Source of the DNA: an uncultured Cellvibrio sp.
GTDB taxonomy: Bacteria > Pseudomonadota > Gammaproteobacteria > Pseudomonadales > Cellvibrionaceae
Assembly (NCBI GenBank): GCA_946481095.1
Contig: CAMLML010000003.1
Span: 1-64,000, forward strand
Reading direction: 5' to 3'
Length of the DNA: 64,000 bases
Position 1 is the stretch's first letter, and each line of letters starts with the position of its first letter. A program made the position numbers and the translations under genes. The notes under the pieces were generated by a model that was not told the DNA's origin, did no database searches, and saw only the letters and a list, made by a program, of their open reading frames with translations. Positions 45,883 to 55,123 of this stretch are shown piece by piece.

Positions 45883-48294
45883 ATGGATAATAAGCGTGAA
45901 CCAGCTATGAAAAAATCGGGTTTCCCCGGCTATGACGCCAATAAATCGACAAATACGGTCTCAGTTATGACTGAACAGATGGTTGTCCAGCACATCAAAG
46001 AATGTCGTGACATAACACGTGAATTCATTGGCAGATTTTTCGGCAGCTTCTGGTCCCAATGGATGCGTCAGATTCAGGATAATGCGACTCATGCAAGATC
46101 CAATAAAGAACAAACCGCACTTTTTGAAACTTACAGCCTGATGCAGGCTGTTGCTGACGCCGCAGAGCAGGAGTTTCTTCAGCACATCTCCAATGGCTTC
46201 GTGAAATTTAAAAATAAAACCTTGAATACCCTTACAGGAGAAGAGCGTTTCAGTGGTGATATTTTGTCTTTGGTTGAGCATTCTGATTTGGAAGAGACCA
46301 TTGCCATCACCTCCATTACCCATCGTGCAGACAATATGTTTTCCGAGCCGTTGTGGGCTTTGCGTCAGCGTCTGGCATTATTGAATGACGGTGAAAAAAT
46401 AGAAGATGCCGCTAATCCGGTTGCATCTGTTCAATTTTGTGAAGCTTTACGCAAAGTGTTATCAAATCTTGAAATAGATGTAAAAACAAAAATTATTGGC
46501 TACAAATTTTTCGATCAGGATCTTGTTTCCCAGCTCGATGGTCTTTACGGGCAAATGAATGATTATTTGTCGCGTCAAAACTTGCTGCCCAATTTGCGAT
46601 TCAACCCATCCCAACCAGTCAATACAAAAGCCGGCTCTCAATATCAATCCGGATTGGATGAAGACGACGCACAGCAGCCCAGCGAAATGGATTTGCATGA
46701 ACAGCAGCAACGCAGGAATACCGAGCGTTTGTTAGAAGGGCAGTTAAGCAACGCAGATGTTCAATATCAAAACAGCTTGTTAGGTGCAATTAAGCTTTTG
46801 CAGACACATGTTGCATTGCAGTTTCCTAGTATGTTGGCAGCGCAGCAGATCGCTCAGGTGGGTACAGTAAATCCACAAGCATTTACTGCATTGCCAACTA
46901 TGGCTCCGGCTAATATGGAGGTCTATTCGGCGCCGCAACTGGTTAATGTTTTTGAGGTGATGCAATCCAAAGTACTTCAGCAGAATCAGGCAATATTACA
47001 AGCTGAATCTATGATGTCATCGTTGGTCGATGTAAAAACTGTCGCCGAAATGAATCGTCAGGTGATGGAGAAAATTGTAGACGAAAATGCAAATGGTGCT
47101 CTCGAAGCTGATGATATGCAGACGATTGATTTGGTCGGGTTATTGTTTGAGTACATGTTGTCGGATGAGCATTTACCTGACTCGGTAAAAACGGTACTCA
47201 GTTATTTGCACACACCTTTTCTTAAAATTGCGTTTATTGATAAAGATTTTTTTGAACAACCTGAACACCCTGCGCGTGTGTTGTTGAATAGTCTGGCTGA
47301 AGCGGGTGCCAGATGGGTTGGTAATGATGGCACAGATCAATATGATATTTTTGCTAAAATCAAAACGACGGTTTTTCATTTGTTGCAAGAATTTAAAAAT
47401 GATGTACGAATTTTTGCAGAAACTCTGATTGAATTTAATTCCTACACTCGTAATGTTGCACGTCGTCAGGAACTGATGGAGCGGCGCGCTTTGGAAAAAG
47501 CGCAAGGTGAAGAGCGTTTACGCGAAGCTAAAATTCAGGTGAATGATGAGGTGCGCAAACGTACAGATGGCAAAGAGATGCCTTCTGCAATCTTGCTGTT
47601 GTTGTTACAACCCTGGTCAGATTACCTTTCGTTTGTATTGTTACGTTACAGCGATAAATCCGATGCATGGCAAAAAGCATTAAAAGTTATTGATGACTTG
47701 ATTTGGACTTTGGAACCAAAAACCTTGCAGGTTGAAAAAGCCAGGCAAATGCATATTCAGGAAGATTTGATTGCTGCGCTGGAGAAAGGTTTTGAGACCA
47801 TAGGATATGAGCAGGCAAAAGGTCGAAAGCTGCTGGATGCAGTGAGCTCATTGCAACGCCTTGCTTTATTGAGCCGTAAAGCGGAACCTGCTCCCGCGCC
47901 TATGCGTTCTCGATTGGAAACCATGGCAACAGAAAAAGCGGGTGGAAAAAGTTTTGAGCGGCAAGTTATCACGCCTGATGAGCAGCGCTTTATGGACAGT
48001 TTGAAAATGGTGGAGTTTGGAACTTGGTTTGAATTTGAAGGCGGTAAGCGCTTGAAGGTGGCTTGGTACAACAAAAAAACGCAACATTATATGTTAGTTG
48101 ACCAACAAGGTAGAAAAGTATCATTGACTTCAAGTTTGGAGTTGGCAAGACAGATGTTGTCTGGCACAGCGAAGATTATTTCCGGTAGTACCAAACCATT
48201 TTTTGAGCGCGCATTGGAAAATATTTATAACACATTAAATGAGCGTGCTGATGTTGGTAAGGTGCACCCCGTTAAAATTGAGAAAGTAGTATGA
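45883..48294 (+). CDS. DUF1631 family protein, paralogue 2
   Basis: Second DUF1631 protein, 803 aa from the ATG at 45883, which has AGGG 6 bases upstream. The longer frame begins at a TTG 78 bases earlier and is less likely. It shares with paralogue 1 the N-terminal helical region, the TIDLVGLLFEYMLSDEHL and TPFLKIAFIDKDFFEQPEHP blocks and the C-terminal GTWFEFEGGKRLKVAWYN domain. The central region is diverged and Gln-rich (EQQQRRNTERLL). Its stop overlaps the PilZ gene by four bases (ATGA), so both are co-translated, linking the family to c-di-GMP biology here. Confidence 0.85.
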   Translation: MDNKREPAMKKSGFPGYDANKSTNTVSVMTEQMVVQHIKECRDITREFIGRFFGSFWSQWMRQIQDNATHARSNKEQTALFETYSLMQAVADAAEQEFLQHISNGFVKFKNKTLNTLTGEERFSGDILSLVEHSDLEETIAITSITHRADNMFSEPLWALRQRLALLNDGEKIEDAANPVASVQFCEALRKVLSNLEIDVKTKIIGYKFFDQDLVSQLDGLYGQMNDYLSRQNLLPNLRFNPSQPVNTKAGSQYQSGLDEDDAQQPSEMDLHEQQQRRNTERLLEGQLSNADVQYQNSLLGAIKLLQTHVALQFPSMLAAQQIAQVGTVNPQAFTALPTMAPANMEVYSAPQLVNVFEVMQSKVLQQNQAILQAESMMSSLVDVKTVAEMNRQVMEKIVDENANGALEADDMQTIDLVGLLFEYMLSDEHLPDSVKTVLSYLHTPFLKIAFIDKDFFEQPEHPARVLLNSLAEAGARWVGNDGTDQYDIFAKIKTTVFHLLQEFKNDVRIFAETLIEFNSYTRNVARRQELMERRALEKAQGEERLREAKIQVNDEVRKRTDGKEMPSAILLLLLQPWSDYLSFVLLRYSDKSDAWQKALKVIDDLIWTLEPKTLQVEKARQMHIQEDLIAALEKGFETIGYEQAKGRKLLDAVSSLQRLALLSRKAEPAPAPMRSRLETMATEKAGGKSFERQVITPDEQRFMDSLKMVEFGTWFEFEGGKRLKVAWYNKKTQHYMLVDQQGRKVSLTSSLELARQMLSGTAKIISGSTKPFFERALENIYNTLNERADVGKVHPVKIEKVV

Positions 48295-48629
48295 GTTCAC
48301 ACCAGCGTCAGAGGGAACGTTATTCGGTCACTCAGGATGTTGATGTTTATGATGCATTGCGTGACACTTATATTGGCAGATTGGTTAACATCCATTCCAA
48401 TGGATTAATGCTGATTGCAGATAAAGCTTTGAATGAGGATACGCTTTACACTTTTGATATACATTTACCATTACCTATTCGTAATTTATCCAGCATACAA
48501 ATAGGTGTTGATTGTCTTTGGGTAAGAGAAGCTGATTTGGCTGGCAAATATTGGATGGGCTTTTCAATTATTGATGCAACTGAAGACACCTTGATGATTA
48601 TCGAACAGATTATCAAAACAGATCTGTAA
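48291..48629 (+). CDS. PilZ-domain protein
   Basis: Small cytoplasmic protein of 112 aa. The c-di-GMP-binding signature is present: an Arg-rich stretch (RQRERY) and the downstream NIHSNGLML block corresponding to the D/NxSxxG motif. A beta-barrel pattern follows (YTFDIHLPLPIRNL, IGVDCLWVR, YWMGFSII). It is coupled to the DUF1631 gene by an ATGA overlap. It may act as its partner or sensor for c-di-GMP. The 3' end overlaps the convergent pldA by 17 bases. Confidence 0.9.
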   Translation: MSSHQRQRERYSVTQDVDVYDALRDTYIGRLVNIHSNGLMLIADKALNEDTLYTFDIHLPLPIRNLSSIQIGVDCLWVREADLAGKYWMGFSIIDATEDTLMIIEQIIKTDL

Positions 48630-49659
48630 AAATAATTCCCAGAGTGAATACCTCTTGGTCATGATTGTAGTCAATCAAACTGTGTCCGTAACCATTAAAA
48701 TAATTAAACTGACCACGCAAATTATTACTGATCGGAAAACTCCAGCCTAATTCTATAGCGCCTTTATTATCTGCATCTAAATTATTTCTCAACATCATGC
48801 TGTAAATATTGGCTTTATCTGTATAGGCGCTGCTGAATTCAAAATTTCCCATGAAGTGAGTAATATCGGGATTGTCATCACCATCTGGATCTCCCGGGTA
48901 TTTCTGTTTGGGTTCCGGAATTCGATACCATGGTGAGAGCGAAAAAACAAAATTATTCCTTTCAAAAACTGATGTGACAATAACACGATTCCAGCTTCTG
49001 GATAAAAGCCCGCCAGTGCCATTTGATTGATGATTTAAAATAATCTGATTGGCAGAATTATTGAAGCCCAATATTTTCCAATCATTTGTAAATGACAAAA
49101 TAAATTCCGGTTGATGATCTGTTGCGCGAAAAGGTGCTGAGTCTTTATCGCTATAAACTTGCCAAAAGGAATGGTTGGTGTAACCCAGATACAGATGTCC
49201 GTTAGCATCAAAAATGGATTCACGTAATAATATTTTGATGCTCAGTTGTAATTCGGCTTCGGTATGATCCAGCTGTGTAAAAGTAGAATTGGTGTTTTGA
49301 TAAGGATCAGTATTCGGATTTCGGTTATGGCTGATTGGATAAAAATAATTTCTTTTATGCGGTGTTAGCATAAAACGATTGGATCTATCCAGCGCTTCCA
49401 TTTCCAGACGTTTGGCAAAAGGATGTTCCTGCTCATTCTTTTTGACCATTGTTTCGGTAATATTGGTATTTTCCTGTGTTTCTGAATTTTGTTGTATCAG
49501 GTCTTCGCAAATACGTTTCAAATCATCAATTGATATGTTGCCGGCAGAGGTCAGAACATGTTGCTGCAAGCATTGTTGAAGGGCCGGATTGTAAGTTTCG
49601 GATAGAGAGGAAAGCGACACAAATAAAAACAATACGAAGAACCATTTTAAAACAAACAT
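48613..49659 (-). CDS. pldA: Outer-membrane phospholipase A
   Basis: Calcium-dependent phospholipase A1/A2 of the outer membrane, 348 aa. Catalytic residues His210, Ser212 and Asn224 appear in NHQSNG...SRSWNR with the same spacing as in E. coli PldA (His142, Ser144, Asn156). A signal peptide (about 1-20) is followed by an extra hydrophilic segment to about residue 95, longer than the E. coli enzyme, then the 12-stranded barrel ending in Phe. The extra segment contains Cys30 and Cys51, which could form a disulfide. Converges with and overlaps the PilZ gene. Confidence 0.95.
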   Translation of the reverse strand: MFVLKWFFVLFLFVSLSSLSETYNPALQQCLQQHVLTSAGNISIDDLKRICEDLIQQNSETQENTNITETMVKKNEQEHPFAKRLEMEALDRSNRFMLTPHKRNYFYPISHNRNPNTDPYQNTNSTFTQLDHTEAELQLSIKILLRESIFDANGHLYLGYTNHSFWQVYSDKDSAPFRATDHQPEFILSFTNDWKILGFNNSANQIILNHQSNGTGGLLSRSWNRVIVTSVFERNNFVFSLSPWYRIPEPKQKYPGDPDGDDNPDITHFMGNFEFSSAYTDKANIYSMMLRNNLDADNKGAIELGWSFPISNNLRGQFNYFNGYGHSLIDYNHDQEVFTLGIIFTDLF

Positions 49660-49723
49660 GCAGTTGTAATCCGTGAATGATTTTGCTGCATTCTACCAGT
49701 CTGATAAAAATTTTATAAAGTCA

Positions 49724-50650
49724 TTATTTCCATTTGGCTTGAATTAGAAGTTGTATGTCCACTTCCAGCCATTTTTGTAGAACCTGGCTTCCTTCAATAA
49801 CGGCTTTCAGGTACAGGTCGATAATATCGCTGGCCAAGTCAAATATGCGGCGACTATCCGCTTGGATTTTGTCACCCAAAATATCGTTTTCAACCATATT
49901 TAATAAAAAAGCCAGCTTCACTTCATAACTTTTTAATTGGCTGAGCAGTACTAGCTCGGCGTCCGGTTTGTTTTCTACACGTTTGATGTGATGGCGTAAT
50001 TTTTCATTATTAACGCGGGTGCATTGGATCAAATAACTGAGTTTTGTTCGGAAATCCTGATCACAAATATGTGATGCTGAAACATAAGTGGCCAGTGCTC
50101 TTATACGTCCTATTTGTTCAGCAACTTCCGGCATCAATCGAGTTGAAAAATGTAGCATTTCCAGATAATTGAAGCGTTGGCTGGGTAAGCTGGATTCATC
50201 CATCTGCGTCCACAGTGGTGTTTCCAACTGTTTTCCCAATCCTGAAATCATGGTGAGAAGTTGCTCCACCAAATGGCAGTGCAATTCGTAATTCAATAGC
50301 ACGCTATCTTCTTGCCAGTCCTGACTAATCGTAACCCAGGCGCTTAATAAATTTTGTTGCTGTAGTGGATTAACCAACTTGCCTGATTTGTGCGAAAACA
50401 CTTCAAGCATTTGGAAATGACGCCCCAGTTGCGTCTGCAGTTGTTGAATTTCTTGTTGGAACACGGGGGTTCCACCAAGACTTCCCATGCTCATACCTCT
50501 ATGTCTTTGCACGGCTTTAAGTATTTGTATGAGTTGTTGAACCAGAGATAATGCATCGAGGCGCTGAAAATAATTCTCGCACACATCTACAAATATGTTG
50601 GTTTGTATGTGTCGTGTTAGAGCATTAATAGGTTGGTTTTGCATTTTCAT
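49724..50650 (-). CDS. NIT-domain-like helical protein
   Basis: Cytoplasmic-looking, all-helical protein of 308 aa. The block LVQQLIQILKAVQRHRGMSM near residue 35 resembles the start of the nitrate/nitrite-sensing (NIT) domain (typically LxxLQxERGxS), followed by similar QQEIQQLQTQLGRHF helices. A long heptad-like remainder follows. No output domain is visible. The ATG at 50650 was chosen over a TTG 75 bases upstream, but neither has a good Shine-Dalgarno. Nitrate binding is only an inference. Confidence 0.55.
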   Translation of the reverse strand: MKMQNQPINALTRHIQTNIFVDVCENYFQRLDALSLVQQLIQILKAVQRHRGMSMGSLGGTPVFQQEIQQLQTQLGRHFQMLEVFSHKSGKLVNPLQQQNLLSAWVTISQDWQEDSVLLNYELHCHLVEQLLTMISGLGKQLETPLWTQMDESSLPSQRFNYLEMLHFSTRLMPEVAEQIGRIRALATYVSASHICDQDFRTKLSYLIQCTRVNNEKLRHHIKRVENKPDAELVLLSQLKSYEVKLAFLLNMVENDILGDKIQADSRRIFDLASDIIDLYLKAVIEGSQVLQKWLEVDIQLLIQAKWK

Positions 50651-50795
50651 GGTGCTGATTCGAGTATTTTGTCCAGTATAAGTTTCAAGATTTACTGGAA
50701 TAGAATTCAGCAACACTTGTGCCAATCAAGCTAAAAGCGGATAAGCTTCAAAATTGACGTGTTAATCAACTTATGAACCACAATTGCGCAAGTAT

Positions 50796-51509
50796 TTATT
50801 CTGTTTTTGCTGCTAATTCTTGCTCGATAAAATTCAGTGCTTCATCAATTAACAGCAGCATGGAATGTTTTGCTCGCTCAGGGTTACGATTTTTAATCGC
50901 ATTAAATACTTTGGCGTGATCTTCGACTATGCCCTCATGATTACCTTTCATTGGGCTGGTGTGGCTGATACTGACTCTGAGTGCGGTTTGAATGAAATCG
51001 CGAAGACGAATATAAAACCGGTTGTTGCTCGCGAACAATATGCTCACATGAAAGGCTATATCGGCTTCCAAATCCTCTTTGGTGTTCTCACTGGCATTGC
51101 GCATTCTGTCCAGTGCTACTTCTATAGCATCAATTTGTTCGGTGGTGGCATATCGTGCGGCCAATGCAGATGCTTCGGGTTCAATGGCGATGCGCATCTG
51201 TAAAAATTCTTTTAACACCTTCATGGATGGATTGCTGTCGAGCGACCAGCTCAGCAAATCCGGATCGAAAATATTCCATTCCTGTTGCGGTTGCACACGA
51301 ATTCCCTGGCGCGGTTTGCTGGTAATTAATCCTTTTGCTGAAAGCATTTTGACGGCTTCCCGGACTGCGCTTCGGCTTACGCCAAACTTGTCGCATAGTT
51401 CAGCTTCTGTCGGTAGTTCGCTGTTGTTGTATTCGCCGCAGATGATGGATTTGCCGAGTTCTTGCGCCATACGGTGAGATAAATTGAAGTAGCGGTCTAA
51501 TAAAGCCAT
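50796..51509 (-). CDS. FCD-domain GntR regulator of the arabinose locus
   Basis: Transcription factor of 237 aa of the FadR/FCD subfamily. Residues of about 8-75 form the winged helix (LPTEAELCDKFGVSRSAVRE, KGLITSKPRQGIRVQP). Residues of about 90-230 form the all-helical FCD ligand domain with metal/ligand residues in the pattern DIAFHVSILFAS...DHAKVFNAI. It is divergently transcribed from the GH43 gene at 51672, so it probably controls the araBDA locus, responding to a sugar or sugar acid. The shared 18-bp motif at three promoters is a candidate target. An AraC-type regulator is absent. Confidence 0.85.
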   Translation of the reverse strand: MALLDRYFNLSHRMAQELGKSIICGEYNNSELPTEAELCDKFGVSRSAVREAVKMLSAKGLITSKPRQGIRVQPQQEWNIFDPDLLSWSLDSNPSMKVLKEFLQMRIAIEPEASALAARYATTEQIDAIEVALDRMRNASENTKEDLEADIAFHVSILFASNNRFYIRLRDFIQTALRVSISHTSPMKGNHEGIVEDHAKVFNAIKNRNPERAKHSMLLLIDEALNFIEQELAAKTE

Positions 51510-51617
51510 TGTTCGGGTTCACGTTGTTGTTTTTGGGGATACTAACGATTATTCCAGTAAAAAGACAAATATTTAGTGCTTCTTTTTTTAGATTGTTTGA
51601 GTTTTTATGTAATTATT

Positions 51618-51635
51618 ATATAGTAATACAAAATA
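51618..51635 (+). promoter_or_regulatory. Shared 18-bp motif, copy A (upstream of GH43)
   Basis: ATATAGTAATACAAAATA, 36 bases before the GH43 start in the region shared with the divergent GntR gene. Fifteen of 18 positions are identical among the three copies (this, 52647, 62202). Overlaps an imperfect palindrome at 51612-51627. Confidence 0.6.
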
Positions 51636-51671
51636 AATCCGGCTTAAATAACAATTGAAAAAAGAAGCAAA

Positions 51672-52604
51672 ATGACTCGAATAATTCCCCTGTTCCTTGT
51701 TCTGTGTGCTGCAGGTATCCATGCTGCCAATCCTTTGTTCAATGATGTCTACACGGCTGATCCGGCTGCTTTGGTAGTTAAAGATAAGGTGTATTTGTAT
51801 ACCGGTCATGATCTTGCAGAAGACGACAGCAAATTCTATAAGATGCATGACTGGTTAGTGTTTTCTTCCAATGACATGGTCAATTGGGAAAGGCATGGTT
51901 CCCGTTTGTCGGTAAAAGATTTCAGTTGGGCCAAGGGGGATGCCTGGGCGAGTCAGGTGATTGAGCGGGATGGAAAATATTACTGGTATGTCACTGTCCG
52001 TCACGCCAGTATCGACGGATTTGCCATAGGTGTTGCTGTAGCTGATACACCTTTGGGCCCGTTCAAGGATGCTTTGGGTAAAGCGCTCATCAGCAATGAT
52101 ATGACCACGGATACTGCCATTGATTGGGATGATCTTGATCCTTCGGTGATTATCGACGGTGAGCAAGCGTATCTATTTTGGGGTAACACCAAGCCACGTT
52201 ATGCCAAATTGAAAAAGAACATGTTGGAGCTGGATGGCCCTATAGTGCCCATTGATCTTCCCAATTTCACTGAGGCCTTGTGGATTCACAAGAAAGGTGA
52301 CTGGTACTACTTGTCCTACGCATCCGGATTTCCGGAAAAAATTTCCTATGCCATGAGCAAAAAAGTAACTGGCCCTTGGGAATACAAGGGAATTCTTAAT
52401 GAACTGGCAGGCAACTCCAACACCAACCATCAGTCAATCATCGACTTCAAGGGAAAGAGTTATTTCATTTACCACAATGGCGGCATACAACCGAATGGTG
52501 GAAGTTTTCGCCGTTCGGTATGTATTGATTATCTGGTCTACAACCCTGACGGCACTATCAAGCGGGTTGTGATGACATCAGAGGGTGTCTCTGCTGCAAA
52601 ATGA
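51672..52604 (+). CDS. Exported GH43 glycosidase (arabinofuranosidase/arabinanase type)
   Basis: Family 43 enzyme of 310 aa with a signal peptide (MTRIIPLFLVLCAAGIHAAN), so periplasmic or secreted. The five-bladed propeller's catalytic residues are general base Asp30 (YTADPAAL), pKa-modulating Asp156 (DDLDPSVI) and general acid Glu201 (NFTEALWIHK). The C-terminal KSYFIYHNGG segment is characteristic of GH43 enzymes acting on arabinofuranose-containing chains. Its product is probably arabinose or arabino-oligosaccharides for the downstream araBDA genes. Divergent from the GntR gene. Confidence 0.85.
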   Translation: MTRIIPLFLVLCAAGIHAANPLFNDVYTADPAALVVKDKVYLYTGHDLAEDDSKFYKMHDWLVFSSNDMVNWERHGSRLSVKDFSWAKGDAWASQVIERDGKYYWYVTVRHASIDGFAIGVAVADTPLGPFKDALGKALISNDMTTDTAIDWDDLDPSVIIDGEQAYLFWGNTKPRYAKLKKNMLELDGPIVPIDLPNFTEALWIHKKGDWYYLSYASGFPEKISYAMSKKVTGPWEYKGILNELAGNSNTNHQSIIDFKGKSYFIYHNGGIQPNGGSFRRSVCIDYLVYNPDGTIKRVVMTSEGVSAAK

Positions 52605-52646
52605 TCTTAATGCGGTTATCTGACAATTGACTGCAAGTTTAGAATA

Positions 52647-52664
52647 ATATTATCATACAAAATA
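52647..52664 (+). promoter_or_regulatory. Shared 18-bp motif, copy B (upstream of araB)
   Basis: ATATTATCATACAAAATA, 33 bases before the araB ATG. It is adjacent to the perfect palindrome ATAATATTAT at 52644-52653. Confidence 0.6.
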
Positions 52665-52697
52665 AAAATACTGTCTTATTGGGTTCGGTGATTGCTA

Positions 52698-54368
52698 ATG
52701 ACTTCTTATACTTTGGGCCTTGATTACGGTACTGATTCGGTTCGTGCATTGTTGGTTGATACCATCACCGGATCTGAAGTGGCCAGCCATGTTGTGTATT
52801 ACCCTCGTTGGAAAAAAGGCTTGTATTGCGTTGCTGCCAGGGATCAGTTCCGCCAGCATCCACTGGATTATCTCGAAAGTCTTGAGATGGTTGTCAACGG
52901 CCTGTGGGATAAAGTACCTCAAGGCACGGCGCAACAGGTAATCGGAATTGGTTTCGATACTACCGGATCTACACCCATAGCCGTTGATGAACAGGGAATA
53001 GCGCTGGCACTCAAACCGGAATTTGCAGAAAACCCGAATGCCATGTTTGTTCTCTGGAAGGATCACACTGCGGTAAAAGAGGCTCGGGAAATTACTGAAG
53101 CTGCCAATAAATCCAGTGAAAATTATTTGAAATACGAGGGGGGTATTTATTCTTCTGAATGGTTCTGGGCCAAATGCCTGCACCTGCTTCGTGAAGACCC
53201 CGTTGTTGCTAACTCGGCTTATCTGTGGGTAGAACATTGTGATTGGATGTCTGCCGTGTTGACGGGTACAACTCATCCTTCAAAGTTTCGTATGGGGCGC
53301 TGTGCCACAGGTCATAAACTTATGTGGCACGAGAGCTGGGGTGGTTATCCCCCGAATGATTTTTTTGTGGGTATAGACCCCTTGTTAAACGGATTGCGCG
53401 ACAAATTACCTGTTGAAACTTTTACGTCTGACAAAGTGTGCGGACTACTGACTGAAGCCTGGGCAGCGAAATTGGGTTTACAGTCTGGAACACCTGTTTG
53501 TTTCAGTGCGTTTGACTGTCACATGGGAGCAGTTGCTGCAAATGTAAAACCCGGTGTGCTGACCAAAATTATGGGCACTTCCACCTGTGATATTACGGTT
53601 GCCGAATATCAGGATATCGGTGAGAAATGTATCGCGGGTATTTGTGGTCAGGTCGATGGTTCGGTATTGCCAGGATTGGTTGGGTTGGAAGCCGGGCAAT
53701 CAGCATTTGGCGATCTCTATGCCTGGTTCCGCAATTTGATTAATTGGCCGCTTGCTAATTTGTTGCAGGATTCGGATTTGTTGGATCAATTAACCAAAAT
53801 AAAATTGATTCAGGAAATTGAAGATAAAACTTTGGCTGCATTAGGTGCAGAAGCTGCACAACTGGAAATTGGCGAAGCTGGAATTACAGCACTGGATTGG
53901 GTGAATGGGCGACGTACTCCCGACGCAGATCAAACAGTTTCCATGGCAATTGCCGGGCTGAAAATGGGCAGTCAGGCTCCACAAATTTTTCGTGGATTGG
54001 TTGAGGCCAGTGCTTATGGTGCACGCGCTATTATTGAGCGATTTAAATCAGAAGGTGTTGCGATTAATTCTGTAGTTGCGATTGGTGGCATATCCAAAAA
54101 ATCGGATTTTGTTATGCAAACCTGTGCTGATGTTTGGAATTGCCCGATAGATGTTTTGGAAAGCGAACAAAGTTGTGCATTGGGGGCGGCTATTTTTGCT
54201 GCGGTTGCAGGAGGGGCTTATCCGGATGTCGAATCCGCACAAAAAGTCATGGCTTCGCGCCTTTGTAAAACTTATCAGCCCAATCCGGCCTCGGCTGCGG
54301 CCTATGAACATTTGTATCAAAAATATTTAACGCTCGGTAATTTTATTAACGCTGGTAAATTGAAATGA
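52698..54368 (+). CDS. araB: Ribulokinase
   Basis: FGGY carbohydrate kinase that phosphorylates L-ribulose to L-ribulose-5-phosphate. The 556-aa product has the N-terminal ATPase motif LGLDYGTDSVRALLVD, the ribulokinase-specific VEHCDWMSAVLTG, and the C-terminal phosphate motifs TKIMGTSTCDI and VVAIGGISKKSDF. The ATG at 52698 has GGTGA about 7 bases upstream and is preferred to the TTG 6 bases before. The stop overlaps araD by four bases (ATGA). The shared 18-bp motif is 33 bases upstream. Confidence 0.97.
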   Translation: MTSYTLGLDYGTDSVRALLVDTITGSEVASHVVYYPRWKKGLYCVAARDQFRQHPLDYLESLEMVVNGLWDKVPQGTAQQVIGIGFDTTGSTPIAVDEQGIALALKPEFAENPNAMFVLWKDHTAVKEAREITEAANKSSENYLKYEGGIYSSEWFWAKCLHLLREDPVVANSAYLWVEHCDWMSAVLTGTTHPSKFRMGRCATGHKLMWHESWGGYPPNDFFVGIDPLLNGLRDKLPVETFTSDKVCGLLTEAWAAKLGLQSGTPVCFSAFDCHMGAVAANVKPGVLTKIMGTSTCDITVAEYQDIGEKCIAGICGQVDGSVLPGLVGLEAGQSAFGDLYAWFRNLINWPLANLLQDSDLLDQLTKIKLIQEIEDKTLAALGAEAAQLEIGEAGITALDWVNGRRTPDADQTVSMAIAGLKMGSQAPQIFRGLVEASAYGARAIIERFKSEGVAINSVVAIGGISKKSDFVMQTCADVWNCPIDVLESEQSCALGAAIFAAVAGGAYPDVESAQKVMASRLCKTYQPNPASAAAYEHLYQKYLTLGNFINAGKLK

Positions 54369-55057
54369 GTTTTATTGAGTTAAAACGGGAAGTGTACGAA
54401 GCCAACATGGAATTACATCGACGCAACCTTGTGGTTTACACCTGGGGTAATGTATCGCAGATTGATCGGGCAAAAGCTGTCATCGCAATTAAACCCAGTG
54501 GTGTTGCTTACGAAAAAATGACGCCGGATGATATTGTGATAGTAGACCTTGATAACAATATCGTTGAAGGAAAAATGCGTCCTTCTTCAGACACCAAAAC
54601 CCATACACATTTGTATCGACATTTCGATTCCATTGGTGGTGTCACACACACACATTCAACCTATGCAACTGCCTGGGCGCATACACAACAAGCCATACCC
54701 TGTTATGGCACAACCCATGCTGATTATGCCTACGGTGAAATTCCTTGCACTGGGGTCATGACTGACCAACAAATCGAACGCGATTACGAAGAAGAAACCG
54801 GTATGCAAATTACCGATTGTTTTGCATCGCGCAATCCCCAGGAAGTGCCCATGGTAATTGTTGCAGGACACGCGCCATTTACCTGGGGGAAAAATGCCGC
54901 AGAATCGGTATATCACGCGGTTATTCTGGAAGAAATTGCGCGCATGGCCTACCTCACAAAAACCTTGCAACCAACAACACCGGCTTTGAAGCAAACATTG
55001 GTAGACAAACATTATTTGCGCAAGCATGGGAAAAATGCTTACTACGGGCAGAAATAA
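54365..55057 (+). CDS. araD: L-ribulose-5-phosphate 4-epimerase
   Basis: Zinc-dependent class II aldolase-fold epimerase converting L-ribulose-5-phosphate to D-xylulose-5-phosphate. At 230 aa it is the usual length. Zn-binding histidines are seen in HTHSTYATAWA and VAGHAPFTWG; the substrate motifs GNVSQIDR and KPSGVAYEKM are conserved. It is translationally coupled to araB and followed 67 bases later by araA. Together they supply the pentose phosphate pathway with xylulose-5-phosphate. Confidence 0.97.
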   Translation: MSFIELKREVYEANMELHRRNLVVYTWGNVSQIDRAKAVIAIKPSGVAYEKMTPDDIVIVDLDNNIVEGKMRPSSDTKTHTHLYRHFDSIGGVTHTHSTYATAWAHTQQAIPCYGTTHADYAYGEIPCTGVMTDQQIERDYEEETGMQITDCFASRNPQEVPMVIVAGHAPFTWGKNAAESVYHAVILEEIARMAYLTKTLQPTTPALKQTLVDKHYLRKHGKNAYYGQK

Positions 55058-55123
55058 ATTAACACCGGGTTTCGTCGTGAGCGATACCCAACAGAAAATT
55101 GAAAAATTCCAGAGGAAAACAAA

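Noticed and set aside
43236..48294. Thymidine phosphorylase function for the DUF1631 proteins
   Set aside because: No phosphorylase motifs are visible; this label is a known mis-annotation of the family.
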